Shown here in pieces: positions 23,395 through 32,285 of a stretch of 64,000 nucleotides of DNA (its first letter is position 1; every line of letters begins with the position of its first letter). This DNA comes from Effrenium voratum (Eukaryota; Sar; Dinophyceae; Suessiales; Symbiodiniaceae), in contig CAUJNA010003244.1 of NCBI GenBank assembly GCA_963377175.1, positions 453,888-517,887 of the forward strand, written 5' to 3'. A model generated the notes under the pieces. It did not search any database. It saw only the letters and a list, made by a program, of their open reading frames with translations, and was not told where the DNA came from. Both the position numbers and the translations under genes were made by a program.

Positions 23395-25156
23395 GACCAG
23401 GGAAAACTTAGCTTCATACTCTTGGAGTATGCGAACCGGCATGAAGTCACATTCTGTTTGTGAGAGGCAGAACACCCGCGATGCCTGACACTTTCTTCAG
23501 ATCTCAAGCGATCGAACGCGGCAGGTGAGTGGCCAATCAGAGAGTATGTTGGGCACAGACGCGCGTTCGGTTCTGACTCGTGTGACTCGACGGCATCGCA
23601 TGTGTTCAGATCGCTAAATGGGTTTGTTGGTTTCTTGGATATCCCTTTTTTGAGCCATCCCAAAGGGGGTGATGTCTTTAGGTTTGCTTGCAAGCCGTCC
23701 AAAAAGGAGGTTGGTTGCGATACATGTTGGTTTCGATCTAAAATGTTGGTTCCCCCTAAACTTAATTCAACCGACAAATAGGACCTAGCCGTTTCAAAGG
23801 TTGCAAAGGCGGCGCATCACCCCGACTTTTCGAGCGCTCGCTGCGGAAAGCCCGAGCAAAGCCGCCATGGTGCCCAGCGCGCGTGTGACTCCAGCGATCG
23901 CCTTTACCCAGCCCTGGGCTTAGATCGACTGGACCTCGTGGGGCGAAAACAGGCGACCGACGCGCAGGCTCCAGGGATAGACTCAGGGATAGACCCCCGA
24001 GGTTCACATAAGTTCTAAAGTCGGAAAATCAAAAGTGTACAGATAGTTGCATTTCAGAAGCATTTAGGCATTTAGTCCTGTTTGTTTGTTGTTTGGGACC
24101 GGCTGTTTCTTTTCCCTTCTGCCATCTCCAACCTCAGGTATCCATTTGGGATTTTGAAAATGGGAAGAAACAGTGCTGGTACGGAATCAACGACTAATCT
24201 AGGGGTGGGTTCCTTTCGTATTTTGTTCAACCATCATGGTGGATAGCCATGAGCTTTTGTTGGTTTTCTGGAAAGATTCGGATCCCTGCAAGTTACCCTA
24301 GGTCATAGGAGGCCTCCGTTTTTACCTGGGTTTATGAAGGAATCAACATGTTTGTCCAAGAACTCGGCGGAAAATCTAAAGGGATACTAAATTGAAGGCT
24401 CTTGTTTCCTCTAGGTTTTCCTGTAGCCGATTCATATCCCCATGATGGTCAACAAGAGAGGATGACTTTGCATGTTACAATCGAGTGGCAGAATCAGGGT
24501 TGCCTAGATTTTTCCTGGTGGTCTTAAGTCAGGTTTACAATGAGTTTCCTTTAGATGGGGGGATGTTGAGAGAAATGAGAAGTCTGCACTGGATTTGCCA
24601 ACACAATTTGTGTGTGGCAGACATTGGCTGGATCTTGAGCCATGTGGCCATTCAGTCCAACAGGGACGCCCGTCAAAAATGGATGGTGGATACAAATCCT
24701 CGAATGATCTCCACAGCCGAACGGTCGCCCATGCGCATTGCTCTAAGAAACCGAGTACCGGAAATTCTGTTTTTTTTTGCCTAACTACTGGGTTTGGTTT
24801 GGCCCAACATCCTCTGTGGGATTTCCTGTAGGTTCATGAGTTATGTCGATCTGATTCCAAGGCCTTTGCCGGTTGCAAGCCGCGTGGACAGCCGGAAGCT
24901 CAGCATCGGCAGACAGAGAGAGAGAGAGAGGAGCTTGGCTTGGCTGGTCTTTGGCCAAACCCTCAAACTTTTATTGTTAACGTTTCACCATTCGATAAGA
25001 ATTGTCTTCCCATGTGTCTCACCTTTTTTTTACAGAGAGCAAAAAGGACACCCAAGTGGTGTTTGTACGTCGTAACCATCGGGCAGCATGGGGTAGTCCC
25101 CTTACAACCACATTCGTAGCTGACCACTTTATTGGTTGCTTATTGTTGTTTTGCAG
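23395..25156. other. mostly intronic or intergenic, weak exons
   Basis: Candidate fragments are a possible first exon at 23480-23524 (MPDTFFRSQAIERG, then a GTGAGT donor at 23525), a GC-rich open stretch at 23800-23970, and a plus frame at 24560-24760. A GA repeat lies near 24920. None is firm. Confidence 0.25.
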
Positions 25157-25400
25157 CAAAAAAGTCAGACAGCGAAAGTGCTTAATGTTCGTAGGGAGAG
25201 ACGTGCCTCGCCAAGAAAAGCCCTGAGAACTTGTCCTGTGGGGCCTTTGCTGTTCTCCCATGTGGCTCCGAGGTGCTCGCATCCACCTGCTGCAGGGCCT
25301 AAAGTGGACAGCGGGCATCGCGGTGCTCGGATGGGGGGCCGAGTCCTCGGATTGGCCTGGGTGTATCGATGCCAAAGAATTGGAAGAATTTTGTGCGTGA
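25157..25400 (+). pseudogene. exon interrupted by an in-frame TGA
   Basis: A good acceptor (TTGTTGTTTTGCAG) opens a frame reading KKVRQRKCLMFVGRDVPRQE, then TGA at 25224-25226. The same frame then continues as convincing coding sequence (MWLRGARIHLLQGLKWTAGI, then GWGAESSDW and DAKELEEFCA) to TGA at 25398-25400. GC3 is high on both sides of the first stop. A CGA-to-TGA change in a decayed copy is the simplest reading. Confidence 0.4.
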
Positions 25401-25579
25401 CTCAACACCATGAATCAGGATCACCAGAGAATGCGTTTGATTTTTCATCCCACTCCCCTCAAGATGGAATTTGGGGGGGAGGTTGACCCCTGGAATTTCA
25501 TTTATGATTTAATTTTCCCTCTATCGGGGAAGACTCGAAGGGAATCGGCAAACTGTGGACAGGGCACTTGCTGTGTCAG

Positions 25580-25693
25580 GTTGTCCGATTGAGACGCCGC
25601 ACTGCTGAAAGGCCAGAGGATTGGTTTGCGCTTACCAGAGCTCGCCTGGTGGTGAAAGCTCCAGACTCCATTCGGGTTGGCGAACTGTATTGA
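25580..25693 (+). CDS. terminal exon, unknown basic protein
   Basis: Acceptor GCTGTGTCAG|G followed by 37 codons (VVRLRRRTAERPEDWFALTR, then LVVKAPDSIRVGELY) and TGA. The frame starts exactly at the acceptor in phase 0. Family unknown. Confidence 0.5.
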   Translation, partial: VVRLRRRTAERPEDWFALTRARLVVKAPDSIRVGELY

Positions 25694-26383
25694 TGTTATG
25701 TGATGTTATGTAGAACTCACTTGCCAAAAGCCACGCTTTCGACCCTTTGATTCCCCAATTTCGTCAAGCCTCCAAAAGGTACCCTTTTCAGGTCGTTTGG
25801 GAAAGTGAGCCCGGGAATTTCCTACGTAATGAACCTGGACCTTCGTCCTCCTGAAGAAAACACAATATTTCCGCGTTTGACTGGATATTCGGGAAATCGT
25901 AGCACATTTTGCCGCAACAGACTGAAACTCCTAAAACTCCTAAAAACCACACTGTTGCACTGCTCGCGGCCTTTGACAGATTAAAGGAAGCTTTGCAGGG
26001 GTAAACGACTCAATGCAGCCAGCAAGTTTGTCAAAACATGCAATGGCGGTCCAAAGTTGTGCGGTGCAGAAAAAACCTACCCATTTTGACCGCAAAGCGC
26101 CCGCAAAATTCCGCAAATCTGCCGCAAAAGCCCGCAAACTCCCGCAAATCAGAAAAAGTTGTAGTTTTGATGACCAAGGCATTCCATGGTGTTCACTTGC
26201 ACGTTTGCAAGTGCTGCGAGGTGTATTTACTTTGTATGGCCAACGTGCAGCTGGAAACGACGCAATTCGTACGTGTTTTTGCCTAAATTGTAGCTAAACC
26301 ACTGGAATTCTGTAAATCGTAGGGGTCTCCTAAAACACCCAGACATTTCCCGGAGCTTGAAGGTCCAGGAAGACACATTTCAG
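25694..26383. other. no exon; short CCGCAAA repeat
   Basis: Holds six CCGCAAA words spaced 10-12 bp apart at 26086-26150 and otherwise intron-like DNA. Confidence 0.4.
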
Positions 26384-26481
26384 ATCGGGTCGGATTTCAT
26401 GTCGGCGCCATGCCAAGCAACAGGCGCATCCCGAGACATTCCATTCCAGAGGACTTCCGAGCAGTGCGGCGCTTGGATGAG
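26384..26481 (+). CDS. internal exon, unknown basic protein
   Basis: Acceptor GACACATTTCAG, frame RVGFHVGAMPSNRRIPRHS then PEDFRAVRRLDE, donor GTAGTC at 26482. The other two frames are less coding-like. Family unknown. Confidence 0.45.
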
Positions 26482-27032
26482 GTAGTCTGGGAGCCTTTTG
26501 CTCTTAAAGGTGTTCTGGTCGTTTCCATATTGGGTGGGTTACGGTCCTTGGGGCCAGGGAGGTCCGTTTACCCCCTCGATTTTTCCAACAGCCCACAGCA
26601 GGAAGGGAATGTCGGGAGTGTTTGCACCAAGGCCGGTGTGATCTTTTACACCGTGGCCGCATCGCAACAGATAGGCATTTGACGTGCGGGTGATTTGGAG
26701 AGTGACATCATCTGTGACTAAATTTCTAGATTTCATACGAATCCGCTGCGGCTTTGGGTGTAAGTTCCCCCCCAAACCGCTACCTTCTTAGGTTTCATGG
26801 GACATACAAGCTCTATAGCCACTACATAAAGGGTATGCACCGTTTTGCATAGGGTTGCGTACCGGTGGTCTTTGAGTCTAGTTGAGCGCATGGAGTTGAA
26901 TGCATCAGACCCGGCTTGAAGATCGACAGGTAAGATTCTGCTGGGCATCGAGGAGCGCCGAGTCCGTTTGCGAGAATTAGGCAGGGCAGGGAGGCAAGTA
27001 GGTTGATCGATTGCTTTGCTCTCCTTTGCCAC

Positions 27033-27136
27033 TAGGTCCCCCAGTAGTGCCCTTTTACCCTTTTTTGGGGGAGGGCTCCCCTACTACAATAGACTACAGA
27101 AAAAAGGGTACCTAACCTCTCTACTGGAGGACCTAG
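27033..27136. mobile_element. 104-bp element with terminal inverted repeats (introner-like copy 1)
   Basis: The left end CTAGGTCCCCCAGTAG and the reverse complement of the right end CTAGGTCCTCCAGTAG differ at one of 16 positions. Inside, TTACCCTTTTTT faces AAAAAAGGGTACC, so most of the element is palindromic. GCCA is present on both outer sides, as a 4-bp target duplication would be. It begins near a GT (27036) and ends in CCTAG|G, so it could be spliced. A diverged copy fills the intron at 61846-61968. Confidence 0.7.
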
Positions 27137-27829
27137 GCCAGTATGGACTTGTTCTGCCCTCCTTCGCTTGTTGTGGTCGGGCTCCAAAAAGGGCCAGCTG
27201 TCGAAGCGGCGAGTTGGGTCGCACGAGGCTTGGGGTCTGGCTCTGGCCAGAAGAGGGCGCGGAGCTGAGGTGTGTAGACACTCCATGCACACTAAGACAG
27301 GCATTGACACTGTACATATACAATCAAGCGCAGGCATGTAACCCATGTATGCGCAAGCGAACAGCTAGGCAGACAGAGACAGAGACGGAGACGGAGACAG
27401 AGAGCCAGACATAGACGCATGAGTGGGTTGTTTTCCCACTTAAGCAAACATGTCTGGAGGTGAACATATCAACAGCAAAGGTAGCACCACACTGCAGCCG
27501 TGGAAGGTGTGCGGAAGTTGTTTGTGCTCGCGGAAGCTCGCGGGAGGAATGTAATGTGGTTGATTTGCTCGTCCAGAATTACGTTTGCTCTTTCTAAAGT
27601 TGCTAGCACATCGTTCCCTCGCAGAAGCTACCTTCCTCAATTTCCAGAAACAACTGGCCCGCAGAAGCACTTATATAGACAAACATGCTCGCGGAAGGTA
27701 CGCTTCGTACCGCGGAAGCGTTGCGACACCACCACTCACTCATATTGTAGTAAACCTAATATGCTCTAGACATGGCGGGACTTCTGAGGAAATCCACGAC
27801 CACCGCTCGCCAACCGGCTGCCAACCAAG

Positions 27830-28200
27830 CCACTGACTAACCAACCAACCAAGCGACCAACCAACCAAACAATCGAGCAGCCAACCGACCGACAGACCGA
27901 CCAACCACTAATATCATTGGCAGCGTCAGCAACAGCATCAGCAGCAACAAGAAACAGGAGCAATGGCGAGAACAAGGGCAAGAATCACAGCCGCAGCAAG
28001 CAGCAGATCAGCAGCATCAGATCAGCAGCAGATCAGCATCAGCAGCAGCAGATCCACAGCAGCAGCAGTTGCTGCAGCAGCATCAACATCAGCCGCGGCT
28101 GCAGCGACAGCATCAACATCACACGAAAGAAAAGAACAAAACGCAATCAGTGCAAGAACAAAAGCAGGAACAGCAACAACATCAATATCAACGTTGTCAT
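27830..28200. repeat. low-complexity ACCAACC and CAG/ATC-rich tract
   Basis: Degenerate CCAACCAAGC units (27830-27905) are followed by CAG, CAGCAT and AGATCAGC units to about 28090, then A-rich repeats. The Gln, Ser or Asn-rich frames come from the repeats. Confidence 0.8.
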
Positions 28201-28602
28201 GATCATCGTTCTCACCATTCATTGACAAGAACAGGCGAACCCGGACGAAAGCAAACACAATTGACACCGCTACATTTCGCAAGAACGCAGTACTCCCGCA
28301 AGCCACGATGGCACCGCAAAGGGTCCAAAGCAAAGGGGTGCATCCCCAGGTGCAGATGTCCCTGCCATGGGGGATGCCGCTGCAAGTAAGGGCACAGGGA
28401 AGTCCTCCAATTCTTCCCCAATGTTTCATGGTTTTTGTGGTTGGGTGTGGTATGGTTACTTGCAAAAGGTCAACAAATCCGGTGCGCAACCCTGAGGTTC
28501 TGCTCTTTCCACAAGGGAAGCGAGAACCCGAGGTGGGTTGAGTTCGCGGGAGGGAACGCTGGACCTTGAAACCCCTCAAGCCTTGAAATATCCTGGTCTC
28601 AG

Positions 28603-28778
28603 TAGGGAACAAGGGACTGACCTCACAAATTGAGGCTTCCGAAAAGGGTCCCAAAGTGTGGCCCACATTTGACGCGCTTTGGGTTGACACTGAGGTTGTT
28701 TCAGAGACTGGGATTCCAACCACCATCAAGACCATTGGGTTCGAGCAACCATTCCATTGCCTAAGGAGCTTCATCTAA
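28603..28778 (+). CDS. exon, unknown
   Basis: After CTGGTCTCAG the frame reads GNKGLTSQIEASEKGPKVWP, then TFDALWVDTEVVSETGIPTT and GFEQPFHCLRSFI to TAA at 28776-28778. Coding-like codon use throughout. Whether the stop is the real end or lies past a donor is unclear; another exon starts 53 bp downstream. Confidence 0.45.
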
Positions 28779-28831
28779 GTTGGGTCATCCACTTTTCGGG
28801 TCGAACCCTCGTGACCCATTTGCTTCGCAAG

Positions 28832-28939
28832 GATGCGGACTTTGTGGCCACGGCTCGGCGCGAATTTGTGGAGGCGGCTTGGCGCGTGCTTGGCGCGGAT
28901 TGGTTGGGCAGCACCGCTTTGGAGGTTCCCACCAAGTAA
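28832..28939 (+). CDS. terminal exon, unknown
   Basis: Acceptor CTTCGCAAG|G, 35 codons (DADFVATARREFVEAAWRVL, then GADWLGSTALEVPTK), TAA. Third positions are mostly G or C. The helix is Ala/Arg/Glu-rich. Family unknown. Confidence 0.5.
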   Translation, partial: DADFVATARREFVEAAWRVLGADWLGSTALEVPTK

Positions 28940-29189
28940 CACGGCACCTGACATTCGGGGGGTTCCAATTGGAAGACCATGGTCCATTCAAAGGGACCAT
29001 TTCCCTGTCAGGTTCCTTGTTAGTTAGTGGGAGGGTATGTAAAATGTAACATGATGTCCACCAAAGGGTCCCAAGTTGAACTGGCTGCTTGGTTGCTTCT
29101 TTGCTTCTTTGCTTGGTTTGGTTGCTCCATGTGTTTTGTTTGTTGAGCGGTTGTTTCCCCGTGAAGCCACAAAGGGAAGCCAAAAGGAG

Positions 29190-29305
29190 CCTGCCGTGAA
29201 GATCTGCCCTGGAACTGGGAGTCGGCCAGGAGACGGGAGATCCTACAGAACTGGCCCACCACTTGCAAGGCGAGGCCCAAGGCACCCGAGTTCAACGGGC
29301 GTCTA
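29190..29305 (+). CDS. possible exon, unknown
   Basis: The frame REDLPWNWESARRREILQNW, then CKARPKAPEFNGRL, ends at a weak GTTGGA donor. The 5' boundary is not clear. Coding-like composition only. Confidence 0.35.
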
Positions 29306-29504
29306 GTTGGATGTCTTTTATGTTGGACCCTTCTGAACATTTGCGATTCGCGACCCCCCATTCAAAACAAGAAAAAAGTAGAGGAAATACATACGTGGCG
29401 ACCCCCATTCAAAAAAAAGAAAGGGAACAAAATAACCTACGTGGGCACGGCAAAGTTGGAGCTTTCACAAGCCTCACCCTCAGAATGGCCTCTTTGATTC
29501 GCAG

Positions 29505-29683
29505 GTTCTGTAGAATCCACCTGGTTTCCGGATGCCAAGATGGCCGTGGTCTTTTGCGAGGCTGGGCAACGAGGAACGAGCCGTTCCCGAGCTGGTGTTC
29601 GCAGCGATCGGTCTTCCGAAGGGCTGAAAGCCCCCCTTGCCCAGGAGCGCTGCCTTACGAAGGCCAAGAATACAAAAGAGTAA
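29505..29683 (+). CDS. terminal exon, unknown
   Basis: Acceptor TCTTTGATTCGCAG|G, frame SVESTWFPDAKMAVVFCEAG, a Ser/Arg-rich middle (SRSRAGVRSDRSSEG) and LAQERCLTKAKNTKE before TAA. A second frame is open over the same span, but this one has better codon use. Family unknown. Confidence 0.45.
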
Positions 29684-29860
29684 GGCCAAGTGGCTGTGGG
29701 TCAAATCAATGGTACCAGGATTTTAGTGGGGATTAGGAAGTTCACTTGGGGTACGAAATTTGACCCATCGCCAAATAAGGTCATTGTCAGTTCTTTGGTT
29801 CCATCCCCGATCAACCCATCTTTGTGAGAAAGTTTGCACTCGCGAACGTGGCATTTGGAT

Positions 29861-29990
29861 GCAAGGAAAGCGTCTTGCGGGCTCGACCTTTGAGGTGCCT
29901 GCACCTGAAGCTGACCAAGATTTCCCCCAGCACCCGCAGGCGCGCATGGATCATGGCACAGGGATTGGTGACCCAACTCCAGCGCTGTAA
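29861..29990 (+). CDS. coding-like stretch, frame uncertain
   Basis: After TTTGGATGCAAG|G two frames are open. One (SVLRARPLRCLHLKLTKIS) has better third positions; the other (STFEVPAPEADQDFPQHP) ends in a natural stop. One of them is probably an exon. Confidence 0.3.
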
Positions 29991-30526
29991 CCTCCAACTA
30001 AACTCTCCCAACCACTTGCGGAAGCTGAATCCCCTGCGGTCTTGAGGGGCATGTTGCACGCACCTGGGGCCGGTCGCAAGGGCCTTTGCCTTCTGTTTGA
30101 AACAGCCCCAAACCAATTGGTAGCAGGGGTTGTGGTTACAAACGGTACTTGGAACCTCTGAGAAAGAAACATATTCACGGTACTTGGAAGCCTTGTGGCT
30201 ATGAATTTAGCGGGGAACACAGACGTGCCCATACAGCCGATGTCCACCAAAGAGTTGAGAGCAAAAAAGCAAATATGCATGTTTTGCCAAGGGTACTTCT
30301 TCGGGGTTTGTGGTCAGGAGTCTCAAAAGCAAACCATCTCTTTTTCTTGGGATGCATCCTTTGAGACCAACTCGCATAATCTCATCTCCTCTTTGTCTTC
30401 AACATGATGTGCCCCCGTACATGATTTGCCTTGGGAGCCCTTTGGGGGAAAGCTAAGCCTGGCTTTCGGGATCTCTCTCTCTCTCGGTTCTGAGTTCTGA
30501 GGCCCGGCCAGAGCGGCCACAGCCTC

Positions 30527-30609
30527 ACCGGCGGCAGCAAGCGCGGCAGCAGGAGGGCGAGACTTGTTTTTGGGTTGGGCGACTTTCGCGGTGGACACTT
30601 CGAGAACAT
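30527..30609 (-). CDS. internal exon, Ala/Pro-rich protein
   Basis: On the minus strand, acceptor CCCCCCTTAG, frame VLEVSTAKVAQPKNKSRPPA then ALAAA, and a GTGAGG donor. The frame stays open past this donor to about 30430, so a longer exon is possible. Probably a linker region. Confidence 0.4.
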
Positions 30610-31221
30610 CTAAGGGGGGTGGGGGTGGGGGGGGTCTAAGTGTCCACCTCTCAAATTGACTGATGCCCCCCTTTTGTTTTGCCTCCGTGTTCAGTGACAC
30701 TCTCCAAACCCCGTTTGGTTTGCTGGGTGTCTCACTAAGATGCCATCGCAGAAAGGGTTTTCATTCAAGCGCCACAAAAAAGGTGACCGCTTAGGTCGCA
30801 ACTGGGGTTCAGCTTATTGTTATGGAAGGCTTTTGTTTCTCAGCTGGACTCAAAAGCCACCCGATGAGGAGAAGCAAGCCCAGCAGAAGGCGCCACTTCC
30901 TTTGCAGCCCATATGGGTGGAGGTGCGGAGCTCAAATGCCCCGGCGAGCGAAGAAAGAAGAAGCGGAGTTGTATCATCGGATGACCCACCAAACTCGATT
31001 GTCCGAAGCCCCCCAAAACGCCAAAAGAGGTCCAAAAAGTGTATCCTTAAGCAAGGGGTGCCCCAAGGGATGCGCCAGAGGATGCGCCAGATTTTTGCAC
31101 TGCACTCGGGGAGTCTGGGGAATTGACCCAATGCGGCAACCAGACTCGGAAAGCACGAGTGGGACAACTTGCCAGGGTGTAATACAAACACCCGAAAACA
31201 ATAAATTCCCCTTTGGGACCC

Positions 31222-31398
31222 TGCTGGGATTTGGCGACTGTCAACAGCGTTTCAAAGGGGGTCAACTTGTTGTCAATCCGCCACACGGTTGTTTTCCCTG
31301 TAGCAATGAAGCAGTCGTAAGGGAACCTGCTGTCACAGGCTGTCACCCAGGCAGCATGGTTCAAAGAAAATGCAAGGTCGGCTTTGCCAAACAATAGC
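31222..31398 (-). CDS. internal exon, unknown globular protein
   Basis: Acceptor GCTTCAACAG|G on the minus strand, then LLFGKADLAFSLNHAAWVTA, CDSRFPYDCFIATGKTTVW and KLTPFETLLTVAKSQQ. It is the only frame fully open over this span. The donor is uncertain (a GC donor in CCCAGCAGGG is possible). Family unknown. Confidence 0.4.
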
Positions 31399-31681
31399 CT
31401 GTTGAAGCACCAAATCATTGTGTTGTTGCAATATGGGGCTATCGTGTAGGAAGGAAGGCCCCAAAATGGTTTGGTTTCATTTAAAAAATTGGGCCTCCCT
31501 CAAGCCTCAAACACCATCCTTCTTTGTCACGTGGGAGCAGAAGGTGTATGTTGTTAAGCAACGCTTCAGCATGTCTTGAAATCATTTGGTGTTAGCAGCT
31601 CAGAAAAAATCCTGCCTTGCCACTGTACTGCAATAATGCTATATTATGCTATACCGTGTCCATGTCTTTGATTTCTTTCAG

Positions 31682-31824
31682 CGCGCGGATTTTTTCCGGA
31701 CCTGTTGCCGACCGAAAAAATCGAATCCTCAGGAGGTGCCCCAGCACTCCAGTTGGATGCTCCAGGTGGCACGGGGAATGTAATTCACGGGGGCTGGGAG
31801 CGGAGGGGTAGGGAGCCCAAATAA
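31682..31824 (+). CDS. terminal exon, unknown
   Basis: A good pyrimidine tract and acceptor (TTTGATTTCTTTCAG) precede GFFPDLLPTEKIESSGGAPA, then LQLDAPGGTGNVIHGGWERR and TAA at 31822-31824. Two other frames are partly open. Family unknown. Confidence 0.4.
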
Positions 31825-32163
31825 GCCCGAAAATTAAGCCCCTTTTTTAGGCCTTATTTGGGGCTTCCCCCTCCCTCCCCCCCAGCCCCCATGAGCAATC
31901 GGGGGGTGGGGGGAGGGACCTGAGGCGCTGGCCTGAAAGGTGTTTCATGTTTTTTTTTGGCCACCCAAGAGACCCCTTTCGGGGAGTTTCACAAAATGCT
32001 GAACCCCTGTTGGTTGGTATTTCACCCAAAAGGAAACCAATCCAATTGCCATTACTTCCGGGCCCCCGCACATGAGGCAGACAAGTAAAAGGAAACCAAG
32101 CGCTTTAGGAGGCCCTATCCTGAGAAGCCGCCTAGGGTTTCCTTTACATTGCCCGCATCTGAG

Positions 32164-32281
32164 GCCTCTGACCTACGTGCAGCCCTGGCAGGCGCAGGCA
32201 ACGGACGGTTTCCGAAAAGCCGAAGAGCCCAGGTTCCTGGATGGTTTGGGACGAATCGCTAAGTGGTTAGCTTTGCCCTAG
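32164..32281 (+). CDS. terminal exon next to the satellite
   Basis: Acceptor CCCGCATCTGAG|G, frame PLTYVQPWQAQATDGFRKAE, EPRFLDGLGRIAKWLALP, TAG at 32279-32281. The codons for GLGRIAK overlap the left copy of the inverted 16-mer that flanks the satellite. Family unknown. Confidence 0.5.
32246..32262 (+). repeat. left copy of inverted 16-mer flanking the satellite
   Basis: TTTGGGACGAATCGCT on the plus strand, followed by AAGTGGTTA. The same 16-mer lies on the minus strand at about 35202-35217 beyond the array. Confidence 0.6.
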
Positions 32282-32285
32282 TTGT

